Shown here: positions 9,257 through 17,444 of the stretch, piece after piece
How the letters are laid out: the number at the start of each line of letters is the position of its first letter
Numbering within the stretch: position 1 is the first letter of the stretch
Assembly (NCBI GenBank): GCA_000169395.1
Contig: AAXZ01000001.1
Coordinates: 1-64,000, forward strand
Source: Rhodobacteraceae bacterium HTCC2150
GTDB taxonomy: Bacteria > Pseudomonadota > Alphaproteobacteria > Rhodobacterales > Rhodobacteraceae
DNA length: 64,000 bases
Direction of reading: 5' to 3'
Notes under the pieces: model-generated
Databases searched by the model: none
The model's input: the letters and a program-made list of their open reading frames with translations, nothing else
What the model was told of the DNA's origin: nothing
Program-made: the position numbers and the translations under genes

Positions 9257-10423
9257 TTATTGGTCAGTTTGCATCGATTGAATGGCATGGACGTAAATCC
9301 GTACCGCATTTTCTATTTGGTCTATTGCCACATATTCATTCAAAGAATGGCATTGCGCCAAGTCACCTGGCCCACAAATTATCGCAGGACAACCAAAGTT
9401 TGGCGCATCTGTTGAACCGGGGAAAGCAGAAACACTTACTTGACCCAAAACGTTTGTGCAGGCTTCCACCATCGCCATTGCCACGGGATCATCCATTTTT
9501 GTGTCCAACGGTGGTAAATCCAAATATGGTTCGCCAATTTCGCAAATCAGATCGGGCACCGCCTCTTTGACCTGTTCTAAAACCACTTCTAGTTCTTGCA
9601 TCACTTGCGCTGTGCTTTCACCGGGAATTGTGCGCCGATCAATGTCTATTTCACAATAATCAGGCACTGAACAAGCATTGTCACCGCCCCGTATCGCCCC
9701 AACGTTGAAACTGGGTTTTCCACAAACCGGATCCGCATCATGTACTGCCAAATCATTGGCATATTCCTGCAACCTGCCAACAACCGCCGCCATATGATAT
9801 ACCGCGTTTCGACCTTTGTCGGGCATGCTGGAATGCGCGGCCAGTCCTTTTGTTTTCATCGTGACTAGTACTTGGCCTTTGTGGGCGGCACTAATCTGCA
9901 AAAGGGACGGCTCAGCCACGATGGCACAATCGACCTTGGGGCCATTGATACCAAAGTCACGTGATCCGGCCATTGCATGCTCTTCATCAATGACACCTGC
10001 AATGATAAGATCACCAGAAAGCGTCGTACCGCTGCGCTGTAGATAACGCACAACTTCAAGATACGCCGCCAGCCCCGCCTTCATGTCACAAGAACCTCGG
10101 CCATATATTCTGCCGTCTTTTACAATCGGTTCAAAAGGATTTTCATACCCGTCAATGCCAACCGTATCCATATGGCCAGCCAAAAGGATTGTCGGCCCTT
10201 CTCCGCTGCCCTTTAAAACACCCCAAACGTTTCGCCGGCCCGCCGTAACCTCGCAAGATCCAATCTCTAACCCCAAATCGCGAAGCATGTTTTCATACAA
10301 ATCCGCCATTGCAGCCTCGGCACCTATATCCGTCGCCACACCAAATGTATTTACACTGGCGCAACGGATCATTGCACTTAGATCTGCAACCAGTGATTCT
10401 TGGTTAATTTCTATCGAACGCAT
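9257..10423 (-). CDS. M20 family deacylase (acetylornithine deacetylase / succinyl-DAP desuccinylase-like)
   Basis: A 388-residue metallohydrolase that removes acyl groups from N-acyl amino acids. Metal-ligand motifs are visible in order: LLAGHMDTVGID, GRGSCDMKAGLAAYL and VIDEEHAMAGS, the last with the catalytic Glu pair, and the terminal histidine lies in CGPGDLAQCHSLNEYV. The dimerisation domain spans about residues 175-290. Length suits ArgE or DapE-type enzymes. It sits directly upstream of the PLP lyase and downstream of a racemase-like gene on the same strand, outside any arginine or lysine operon. That context argues for a catabolic deacylase rather than a biosynthetic ArgE. Confidence 0.85.
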   Translation of the reverse strand: MRSIEINQESLVADLSAMIRCASVNTFGVATDIGAEAAMADLYENMLRDLGLEIGSCEVTAGRRNVWGVLKGSGEGPTILLAGHMDTVGIDGYENPFEPIVKDGRIYGRGSCDMKAGLAAYLEVVRYLQRSGTTLSGDLIIAGVIDEEHAMAGSRDFGINGPKVDCAIVAEPSLLQISAAHKGQVLVTMKTKGLAAHSSMPDKGRNAVYHMAAVVGRLQEYANDLAVHDADPVCGKPSFNVGAIRGGDNACSVPDYCEIDIDRRTIPGESTAQVMQELEVVLEQVKEAVPDLICEIGEPYLDLPPLDTKMDDPVAMAMVEACTNVLGQVSVSAFPGSTDAPNFGCPAIICGPGDLAQCHSLNEYVAIDQIENAVRIYVHAIQSMQTDQ

Positions 10424-10484
10424 TATGTTGGAATATCACAAGTTGAAAACAAGCCGATCAACAGGGCTTTTTGGTGGGTAAAAT

Positions 10485-11285
10485 TCAAGCGTCAGATCCT
10501 TGATTCAATTGCATTCTAAACAGACGACCAAAACCTTCTACCTCGTCTTCAATTCCAGCTAAACGAAGTAAATGCCAGGCCAATGCATGATTACTTGCTG
10601 TAACAGGCTTGCCCAGTGCCGCTTCGGCCTGATCAATAATTCCGGCTGCTCGCAAACTGGTGCAAGAAATAAAGACGCCATCGACATCATCAGAACTGCC
10701 CACAGAAATTGCCGCTTCAAGGATAGAAGATGGGTCAATGCGCCCCACAACTTCGTCGCTTTCCTCATAAAAAGAACCAACAGTTGTTATTTTGATGCCA
10801 ACCTCTTCGAACCGTTCCTGCATCGCGCGTGTCACGTCGGGTGTATAGGGCGTCACCAGACCAATGCGTTGGGCCCCCATTGTTTTAATAGCGGTCATTG
10901 CAGCGGTCATTGGATTGGAAGACGGAACATTGGGGTGTTTTTCGTCAAGGATCGCCGCCACGCGATCCTCGCCAATGATGGTGGAACCCGACGTACATCC
11001 ATAGCCCAGCGCACTAAGACCCAGATATTCGGGGATTAATCCCGCCGCAACGGGCAGTTCTGCTTCCATATTGGCTAGTGTTTCAGGTGTTACAACAACG
11101 TCATTGGCCAATCGAGCGTGATAAACAGACACGCCCATAAGATGGGTCATTAAACGCATTTCCCATTCCAAGGTTTGATCAGATTCCAAAACCAGAAGAC
11201 CGATCCGCGCCCGCGCGCCAGCCCCTGCATCCGTGTTGAATTTAAGCCGTGATATCGCAGCTTCCATCAAAGTATCATCTTTCAT
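10485..11285 (-). CDS. Maleate isomerase / Asp-Glu racemase superfamily protein (copy 1)
   Basis: A 266-residue protein of the Asp/Glu racemase superfamily, in the subgroup with maleate cis-trans isomerase and arylmalonate decarboxylase. Both active-site cysteine motifs are present: GYGCTSGSTIIGE in the first half and FISCTSLRAAGIID in the second. Two cysteines favour racemase or isomerase chemistry. ATG at 11285 is chosen over an upstream TTG seven codons earlier; AAAGGG precedes it. A paralog lies at 20881-21645. Together with the fumarylpyruvate-hydrolase-like gene it suggests dicarboxylate metabolism, but racemisation of a hydantoin or amino acid is also possible. Confidence 0.78.
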   Translation of the reverse strand: MKDDTLMEAAISRLKFNTDAGAGARARIGLLVLESDQTLEWEMRLMTHLMGVSVYHARLANDVVVTPETLANMEAELPVAAGLIPEYLGLSALGYGCTSGSTIIGEDRVAAILDEKHPNVPSSNPMTAAMTAIKTMGAQRIGLVTPYTPDVTRAMQERFEEVGIKITTVGSFYEESDEVVGRIDPSSILEAAISVGSSDDVDGVFISCTSLRAAGIIDQAEAALGKPVTASNHALAWHLLRLAGIEDEVEGFGRLFRMQLNQGSDA

Positions 11286-11422
11286 GACCGCACCCTTTCG
11301 CCCCAAACCCTATCCAAAATACAGTTTTTCGACCCTACAAAAACGACACACGTAAACTGGCTTCCGGCACACGATGATACTATTCCCTTGGGTTAAGGTT
11401 TATCCATCAAATGCATTGCCAA

Positions 11423-11875
11423 TCAAAGCAATTCAAAAACGTTAATGTGCACTGTATCTTTTCGACGATCACCTGTGGCAATCGCCAAAATCTTGTTTAA
11501 CCAATCATACTTACCTTTTGGTGCCTCAAAAATCATGCTTTCGCGGAAATAATATTCTTCGCTTGGAACATCTTCGCCATTGATGATGCGTTGCATAACC
11601 TCCGCCGATCCATGCCGAAGCGCCAAGCCACGCATTAAAAACATCACGCCGTCATCTGTTTCAAACGGCAACCGAACACTCATTTCTGCAACACCGTCTG
11701 GGCGGATCAATTGGCAATCGGCCCCACCGCCCAAAAGTTTGCCGGAAACCCGATCACCCATAAAAGTACCACCGGTTATGGGAATAAATCGACGCGTTCC
11801 ATAAGGGCCTTTGGGGGCCACTTGCGGCGTTGCCACTTCGGCGACGTAACTGAACAGCGGGCGCATTTCCATCAT
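11423..11875 (-). CDS. DUF3237 domain-containing protein
   Basis: A 150-residue protein matching the UPF0311/DUF3237 family: RRFIPITGGTFMGDRVSG and GGADCQLIRPDG are the hallmark segments, and the whole protein is one domain. Members form small beta-barrels and are often encoded in aromatic or organic-acid catabolic clusters; the biochemical role is not established. No signal peptide is seen. The ribosome site before ATG at 11875 is weak. The gene lies 137 bases upstream of the racemase-like gene on the same strand and may head the catabolic unit that runs to 8096. Confidence 0.82.
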   Translation of the reverse strand: MMEMRPLFSYVAEVATPQVAPKGPYGTRRFIPITGGTFMGDRVSGKLLGGGADCQLIRPDGVAEMSVRLPFETDDGVMFLMRGLALRHGSAEVMQRIINGEDVPSEEYYFRESMIFEAPKGKYDWLNKILAIATGDRRKDTVHINVFELL

Positions 11876-12327
11876 TGTAAAACTCTCGGTTTGCTCATTT
11901 CACTCAGAGATAACTGATGTCTAATTTTTGTCCATGGTGATGTCGACTATTATCTTATCGACACATTACATCGTGAACTTTGGTACAAAAAAACGGCCTG
12001 AAATTGGTGAAAAACATTGCTGAATTAAGCTAATTCAAACGATTTTTCACAAAATTCGGATACTTTCGGGGAAATAAAAGCAAAATTTGCCACTTGACCG
12101 TTTTTGGGCGATTTTTTCAATTTTTACTCAACCTAGTGGGGCGTGACCAAGTATCAAAAAACACATTCTCGACAAAAAAGTGACGTGAAAACAACACACT
12201 TTCTAGATCGAAATACCCGATTTTGTGGTCTCGGTAAAAATCTTTACTATTCAAAGCCATTTTTTTAATTTACGGATACGTCAAACAAACAGGGCAAAAG
12301 CCCGAATAAAATTGAGCGGTAGGTTTC
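11876..12327. other. AT-rich intergenic stretch, no gene recognised
   Basis: About 450 bases with many A and T runs and no convincing open frame. It contains a spaced inverted repeat (TGTCGA at 11941-11946 with TCGACA at 11958-11963) and a small GGGC/GCCC hairpin near 12292-12303. It separates the leftward catabolic genes from the rightward scarred region and probably carries promoters in both directions, but no clear promoter could be assigned. Confidence 0.5.
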
Positions 12328-12399
12328 ATGAGTAGAGTAGATTACGTCGTTCGCGATAATTTCTGGACGAACTTCACCCGCCCTTACTGTAGTGGCTAA
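12328..12399 (+). other. Possible 23-codon ORF, status unclear
   Basis: ATG at 12328 is preceded by GGTAGG at a plausible distance and opens a 23-codon frame ending in TAA. The peptide is rich in aromatic residues and resembles nothing I know. It is in the same frame as the hydrolase remnant that follows, so it may be part of a degraded gene rather than a real small protein. Confidence 0.2.
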
Positions 12400-12447
12400 C
12401 CTGAACCTCCGGTGTATTTATTGCCACCAAGATCACTGCGAGCATAG

Positions 12448-13053
12448 ATGACCAACAACCGAACCCGTTCCATAGACCCGAACCTGATGGAGCTTGCAGC
12501 CGAACCGCCGCTCGCCCTGTCTTACTTGCCGGGCCAAGGCGAAACGCTGGTGGTAAGCCTTGCAGGCGTTGGCTCCAAGCGCGCCGAGCAGCCACCGTGC
12601 GAATTCTTTAAGGTGGCCTCCCAAGAGGGCGCGCACCATGTTCTATTTGTGTCGGATGCCTCGCGCAGCTGGTTGAATGGTCCTGGCTTGGCTGCGGCCA
12701 TTGTAACGGCGATCGAAAATGCCGCTGATATGATAAATGCTACACGGGTCATAGCGCTTGGCAACTCCATGGGCGGCACGATGGCATTGCTGCTGGCCTA
12801 GATAACCCGAATAGACGTCGTGATTTCGGTGGTGCCGCAATTTTCCGTTCATCCAGAACGCGTGCCCGAAGAGACCCGCTGGAAGTTCTTTCGCAACCAA
12901 ATCACCGACTGGCCCTTCGAAGCGGTCGAAAGCCTTCCTACAGATCACACTCAAACCATTATTCTCCACGGCGGGTCTCATAACGAACGAGTGCATCTCG
13001 ACCGCTACCCGCGTTCTTCGTTCGTCATGGAAACTTCCTCCATCCCTAAATAA
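12448..13053 (+). pseudogene. Truncated alpha/beta hydrolase with in-frame TAG
   Basis: The frame opens at ATG 12448 and encodes an alpha/beta hydrolase-like N-terminal half with the nucleophile elbow GNSMGGTMALLLA. It then meets TAG at 12799-12801. Translation continues in the same frame without shift for 83 codons with sensible hydrolase-like sequence (VISVVPQFSVHPERVPEE, DWPFEAVESLPTDHTQT). It ends at 13053, shortly after LDRYPRSSFV, before the C-terminal part such proteins usually have. So there is both a nonsense codon (perhaps CAG to TAG) and a C-terminal truncation. Base composition looks more G+C-rich than the DNA around it. Natural readthrough would still give a truncated enzyme. Confidence 0.7.
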
Positions 13054-13068
13054 GGGAGTTTACAGGAA

Positions 13069-13542
13069 GTGTCCCGAGAGTCCGTACATATCTACACTTC
13101 AGAAAAGCCTGAAACAACGCGGATTGCCGTGACTACGCCAGAAATCATTGAGCAAGAGCCTGAAGCCAAAGTATTTTCAGCAATAAGTAACATTATTCCT
13201 GTCAAGGCGCCGTTGCCAACAGAAACACCGGTTATCGAGGTTGTTTCAGTCGATGATCACGACGAAACCAACCTGTTAATGAGACAAATCACCAAAGGCA
13301 CGCTTGATGCATTGCGCAGCTCGACTGGTGTTGTTGAACGCCAAGCAGCCGTCCAACTTGAACCCGCGAATACGTTGCAAAAACTGGTAAACCGGGCGTT
13401 GGAACAAGGGTAATCAAACGATTACATCGATATTCTGCTGAACGACGCTTTGGAAAAAGGGCAGGTAAAAGTGCCTGCAGCATTGATAAATGCAGACGGC
13501 AAAGTGGACACGCCGTCCATTTTGGCAATGTTTGCTCAATAG
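13069..13542 (+). pseudogene. Small hypothetical ORF with in-frame TAA, upstream of LysM receptor genes
   Basis: From GTG 13069 the frame encodes 114 residues, stops at TAA 13411-13413, and continues in frame for another 42 codons to TAG at 13542. The two parts join smoothly around the stop: NRALEQG before it and NDYIDILLNDALEKGQ after it look like one helical, repeat-like stretch. A single CAA to TAA change would explain it. There is no signal peptide or known domain. The N-terminus lies right after the hydrolase remnant, so the original start may have been lost in the same rearrangement. It precedes the LysM receptor pair by 66 bases and may once have been the first gene of that operon. Confidence 0.5.
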
Positions 13543-13608
13543 AGAATAAATTTATGTCTGGGGCTGCCACCCTGGATTATTAGACATAACAACTGGGGGG
13601 TTGTAACG

Positions 13609-14685
13609 ATGAAGAAACTGCTTTTAGGCGCAGTACTAGGTATTTTTGCCGCCAGCGCAAACTTTGCTTCGGCACAAAAATGCGGTGGTACGTATACGGT
13701 TAAAGGTGGTGACAGCCTGTCAGCAATCGCCGATCGCCACTACAAAAAAGCGAATTTGTGGACAGCCATTCATCAGGCAAACCTATCCACCATCGGCAAA
13801 GAACCCCATTCAATCCGCGTTGGCATGAAACTGTCCCTGACATGTATTGACGGTCTTCCCACTGGTTTGGAAGGCGGGCGAATTGTTTCAGCTACACCTG
13901 CTGCGGCGAATGTTGTGCAGGTCACGCCAGGCACAGCCGCTGTCCGCAAACGGATCAACCTGTTGACCGGTTCTGATTATGCCCCATTTACGGATCGCGA
14001 AGGTCACAACGGTGGTCTATTGACCGAGGTTGTTCAAAACGCGATGCAAAAAGCGGACCCTGCCGAAGGTTTCTCAATTCACTGGGTAAATGACTGGTCG
14101 GCACATTTGGAGCCCCTACTTTCAAACGCATTACTTGATCTTGGCTTTCCTTGGTTCCAACCAGATTGTGCCTCGACACCTGATGCATACAGATGTGCAA
14201 ATTTCTACTTCTCTGATCCCATGTTTGAAATGCTGGCACTTTTGTTCACTGCCAAAGATCGCCCCATGGCATTTAACACAGACAATGACATTCTTGGAAA
14301 AACGCTTTGCCGGCCTGCCGGTTATTACACCCACGACATGGACAAAGATGGCCGCAACTGGGTTCGCGATGGCAAGATCAAGTTGATCCAACCTGCACAA
14401 ATCAACAAATGCTTTGAGATGTTGTTGGATGGCGAAGTAGATGCGGTTGCGCTGAACGAATTTACGGGCCGCGCAAAAATTAAAGAACTGAACCTTGCGG
14501 CCAAAGTGGACGTTATCCCGCGTCCACTATCTATCGAGGGCCTGCACGTTGTTGTTCATAAATCCCATCCACAGGCACAGGATATGTTGGAAACGATCAA
14601 CGCGGGTCTTCGTGGCATCAAAGATGACGGCAAATATCAGGCCATCATCGAGGATCACATGGCTCGCATCTGGGCGGACTTCTAA
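13609..14685 (+). CDS. Secreted LysM - solute-binding domain fusion protein (copy 1)
   Basis: A 358-residue exported protein. Residues 1-22 are a signal peptide ending ASA. A LysM domain, which binds peptidoglycan-type glycans, spans about 27-82 (YTVKGGDSLSAIADRHY), flanked by cysteines that may pair. After a linker, residues from about 118 form a periplasmic solute-binding domain of the SBP_bac_3 type (LLTGSDYAPFTD, GGLLTEVVQNAM, LDLGFPWFQPDC). Several cysteines are conserved with the next gene. GGGGGG lies eight bases before the ATG. It overlaps the next gene by TAATG. With no transport genes on this strand nearby, it may be a wall-anchored sensor or a periplasmic scavenger; the ligand is unknown. 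Confidence 0.8.
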   Translation: MKKLLLGAVLGIFAASANFASAQKCGGTYTVKGGDSLSAIADRHYKKANLWTAIHQANLSTIGKEPHSIRVGMKLSLTCIDGLPTGLEGGRIVSATPAAANVVQVTPGTAAVRKRINLLTGSDYAPFTDREGHNGGLLTEVVQNAMQKADPAEGFSIHWVNDWSAHLEPLLSNALLDLGFPWFQPDCASTPDAYRCANFYFSDPMFEMLALLFTAKDRPMAFNTDNDILGKTLCRPAGYYTHDMDKDGRNWVRDGKIKLIQPAQINKCFEMLLDGEVDAVALNEFTGRAKIKELNLAAKVDVIPRPLSIEGLHVVVHKSHPQAQDMLETINAGLRGIKDDGKYQAIIEDHMARIWADF

Positions 14686-15698
14686 TGCGTCACACTTCTT
14701 GGGCTTTAACCGCATTATTGCTGCTGCTGCCTAACGTGGCATCAGCGATTTGCGGCGTCACGTACCGCGCACAAGCAGGGGACACCTTGTTTTCAATCGC
14801 TGAAATGCATTACGGCAGTCCCCAAAAATGGAGCCTGATTTATTATGCAAATCAGGCCAGCCTTGTTGGAAATTCCGTAGCCGGTGGCGAGCAGTTGCAA
14901 ATCCCCTGCCCGCCAAATGATCTAGAGGCCGAGGCAACACCCCTAAAGATTGATGATGCGGAACTAAAACTGTTGACGGGCGGTGGATATGCACCGTTCA
15001 CAGATCAAAACCTGCCGGGCGGCGGTATGGTCACAGAACTTGTGAACGCGGCGATGGAATTGACACCGCAACCTGTTCCTTATTCCCTGACATGGGAAAA
15101 CGATTGGTCTAAGCATCTGTTTCCTGAATTGAATGAAAAGAAATTCGACATGGGTTTTCCATGGTTGAAACCCGATTGTGCAGGCGAGCCTGACAATGAG
15201 CGGTGCAAGAATTTCCACTTTTCGGAACCCTTGATGGTTATGCCGATCATGTTGTTTACGCGCACGGATTCAGATTTCACATTCACTAACGATTCAGACA
15301 TTTTGGGGCGCGCTATTTGTCGTCCTGCGGGGTATTTCACCCATGATTTGGACAGCCCAGATCGCCGTTGGATTACGGACGACAAAATTGACTTCGTCGT
15401 CGGCGATAGCCCAACAGACTGCTTTAATCGCGTGGCAAATGGCGAAGTGGATGCCGCTACCGTTAATCTATTCTTGGGCGCAACAACGTTGGTTGAAATG
15501 GGTCTTCGGGATCAAATCACCCCACAAGAAACACCAGTATCTGAACAAGGACTGCACATTGTTATTTCCAAGCGCCACTGGCGCGGCACGACATTCTTGT
15601 ATCGTGTGAATACCGGTCTTAGTGCGTTGCGCGACAGCGGACGTTACCAAGAGATTGTTTCACGCCATCTAGAAGGCTTTTGGTCATTGTTGAAGTAG
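14685..15698 (+). CDS. Secreted LysM - solute-binding domain fusion protein (copy 2)
   Basis: A 337-residue paralog of the preceding protein with the same order: signal peptide (about 1-21), LysM domain (YRAQAGDTLFSIAEMHY, about 25-75) and an SBP_bac_3-like domain from about 96 (LLTGGGYAPFTDQNLPGGG, FDMGFPWLKPDC). By eye roughly two fifths of the receptor residues match copy 1, including CRPAGYFTHDLD and the cysteine pair around GEPDNERC. Start and upstream stop overlap (TAATG), so the two are translationally coupled and probably made in equal amounts, as expected for a heteromeric pair. A bidirectional hairpin terminator follows 46 bases after its stop. Confidence 0.8.
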   Translation: MRHTSWALTALLLLLPNVASAICGVTYRAQAGDTLFSIAEMHYGSPQKWSLIYYANQASLVGNSVAGGEQLQIPCPPNDLEAEATPLKIDDAELKLLTGGGYAPFTDQNLPGGGMVTELVNAAMELTPQPVPYSLTWENDWSKHLFPELNEKKFDMGFPWLKPDCAGEPDNERCKNFHFSEPLMVMPIMLFTRTDSDFTFTNDSDILGRAICRPAGYFTHDLDSPDRRWITDDKIDFVVGDSPTDCFNRVANGEVDAATVNLFLGATTLVEMGLRDQITPQETPVSEQGLHIVISKRHWRGTTFLYRVNTGLSALRDSGRYQEIVSRHLEGFWSLLK

Positions 15699-15739
15699 AC
15701 ATATAAGTCACCAACATTGCCAAACTTATCGGCAGCAAG

Positions 15740-15786
15740 AAAAACGCCCCGAGCCAAACAAATGGCCCGGGGCGTTTTTTATTTTT
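15740..15786. terminator. Bidirectional hairpin terminator
   Basis: A 13-bp stem (15744-15756 with 15763-15775, one imperfect pair) with a 6-base loop. On the plus strand it is followed by TTTTTTATTTTT and on the minus strand by TTTT. It lies between the convergent LysM receptor operon and the ABC binding-protein gene and should serve both. Confidence 0.85.
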
Positions 15787-15803
15787 GAATTCCTAATGGA
15801 AAC

Positions 15804-16574
15804 TTACAGACCCCATTTGGCCTTGTTTGCTTCAAAGAAACCTTTGGTTTGTTTTAGTTTCACCCAGTTGTTCACATAGTTGATCCAAACTTGGTCTGCT
15901 TGAGGAAGCAACATCGCAATGGGTGAAGGTGTACGGGCCTCAGCGCCTTCAACACGAACGACACCGAATTTTTCACCTAATGTGGAACCCTCGATGTTTG
16001 ATGTAATAAATACATCTGCACGACCTGCTAGCACTTCTTGATAACCACGCGCAGGTGCCTCAACGACTTTGATATCCGCATCAGGGAACCATTCACGAAC
16101 CAGCTTTTCAAAAGTTGTGCCCAAAGTGGTTGCAACCTTTACGTCTGGCTTGTTGATCGCATCATAGCCATCGAATTTGCCAGCATTTTCAGCCGACGTA
16201 AACGGCATGATTTCAACTGAAAGATAGCTTTCAGAAAAACCGGCGGCTTTCATACGCGCAGGCGAAATCGAGGCCGAGCCTGTGATATGGTATTGACCAG
16301 CTACAACACCGTTTACCAGTGTTTTCCAATCCGTTGGAACGAACTCAACCTCAACGCCTAGATCATTGGCAAGTTCGGTCATGACGTCGATATCAAAACC
16401 CTTATAGCTGTTGGTGGCTGGGTCACGCACAGACATTGGGTTCCAATCTCCCGTTGTGCCGACCTTCAAAACACCTGTGCTTAGGATCTCTTGCAAAGCA
16501 GATTGCGCCTGTGCAGCACCGGATGCCGCAATACCAAAGGCCGCGACCGCTGCTACTTTTAGGAAATTCTTCAT
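15804..16574 (-). CDS. Amino-acid-type ABC transporter substrate-binding protein (PheC-like)
   Basis: A 256-residue periplasmic binding protein of SBP_bac_3 type with a signal peptide of about 23 residues (ending AQA). The mature start, ILSTGVLKVGTTGDWNPMS, then GFDIDVMTELANDLG and FVPTDWKTLVNGVVAGQ, resembles both polar amino acid receptors and the related cyclohexadienyl dehydratases (PheC). The dehydratase-like theme is the TTGDW plus PTDW pattern. It is divergent from an ABC ATPase and permease with 119 bases between starts, so a receptor role is more likely. Ligand unknown. Confidence 0.8.
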   Translation of the reverse strand: MKNFLKVAAVAAFGIAASGAAQAQSALQEILSTGVLKVGTTGDWNPMSVRDPATNSYKGFDIDVMTELANDLGVEVEFVPTDWKTLVNGVVAGQYHITGSASISPARMKAAGFSESYLSVEIMPFTSAENAGKFDGYDAINKPDVKVATTLGTTFEKLVREWFPDADIKVVEAPARGYQEVLAGRADVFITSNIEGSTLGEKFGVVRVEGAEARTPSPIAMLLPQADQVWINYVNNWVKLKQTKGFFEANKAKWGL

Positions 16575-16693
16575 AGTTTACCCCCGTGGGTGGTTTTGAT
16601 TTTACAATGAACCTTATTGTTACTTGAATGGGCCCGGTATTCAAATACACTGTTGGTGAAATAACGTATCCTGATCAGAAATGTGGGCCAGTA

Positions 16694-17434
16694 ATGCCAG
16701 AAACAGCGATTGAGCTGGTCGATGTGAATAAGTGGTTTGACGACTTTCACGTCCTAAAAGACATCAATTTAACAGTAAACACAGGCGAAAAGGTCGTAAT
16801 TTGCGGCCCTTCTGGTTCTGGAAAATCCACAGTCGTGCGATGTATCAATCGATTAGAGGAACATCAAAAAGGCGTGATCAGACTGAATGGTGTCGAATTA
16901 ACCAACGATCCGCGGTCAATTTCGTCGATCCAAGGCGATGTGGGCATGGTTTTTCAACAGTTCAACTTGTTTCCACATTTGACTGTTCTTGATAACCTGA
17001 CCCTTGGCCCAATGAAGGCACGCGGCCTTTCACGAACTGACGCCGAAGATCGTGCGCGGCATTATTTGGAACGCGTGCGTATTCCAGATCAGGCAGACAA
17101 AAAGCCTAGCCAACTGTCAGGTGGGCAACAACAACGCGTCGCCATTGCGCGATCACTTTGTATGGAACCCAAGGTATTGTTGTTTGATGAACCGACCTCT
17201 GCCCTTGATCCTGAAATGATATCCGAGGTTCTGGACGTCATGGTCGAACTTGCCACTGAAGGCATGACCATGATCGTTGTTACCCATGAAATGGGTTTTG
17301 CCCGCAAGGTCGCCGACAAAATGATTTTCATGGACGAAGGTGAAATCGTTGAACAAGCCGCGCCTGAGGAATTTTTTGGGAACCCAAGAACCGAACGTTG
17401 TCGCAAGTTCCTCAGCCAAATATTGCAGCATTAG
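16694..17434 (+). CDS. Amino acid ABC transporter ATP-binding protein (GlnQ/AapP family)
   Basis: A 246-residue ATPase that powers uptake through the partner permease. Walker A is [13 protein letters not shown], the Q-loop is in [13 protein letters not shown], the ABC signature is [15 protein letters not shown], and Walker B is [14 protein letters not shown], followed by the H-loop THEMGFA. I start it at ATG 16694 because the family begins close to the first beta strand (ELVDVNKWF). The ATG at 16628 would add 22 unlike residues and has no ribosome site, though none is strong at 16694 either. The permease starts 10 bases downstream of its stop. The gene is divergent from the binding protein. 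Confidence 0.88.
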   Translation: MPETAIELVDVNKWFDDFHVLKDINLTVNTGEKVVICGPSGSGKSTVVRCINRLEEHQKGVIRLNGVELTNDPRSISSIQGDVGMVFQQFNLFPHLTVLDNLTLGPMKARGLSRTDAEDRARHYLERVRIPDQADKKPSQLSGGQQQRVAIARSLCMEPKVLLFDEPTSALDPEMISEVLDVMVELATEGMTMIVVTHEMGFARKVADKMIFMDEGEIVEQAAPEEFFGNPRTERCRKFLSQILQH

Positions 17435-17444
17435 GGTCGAGCAC

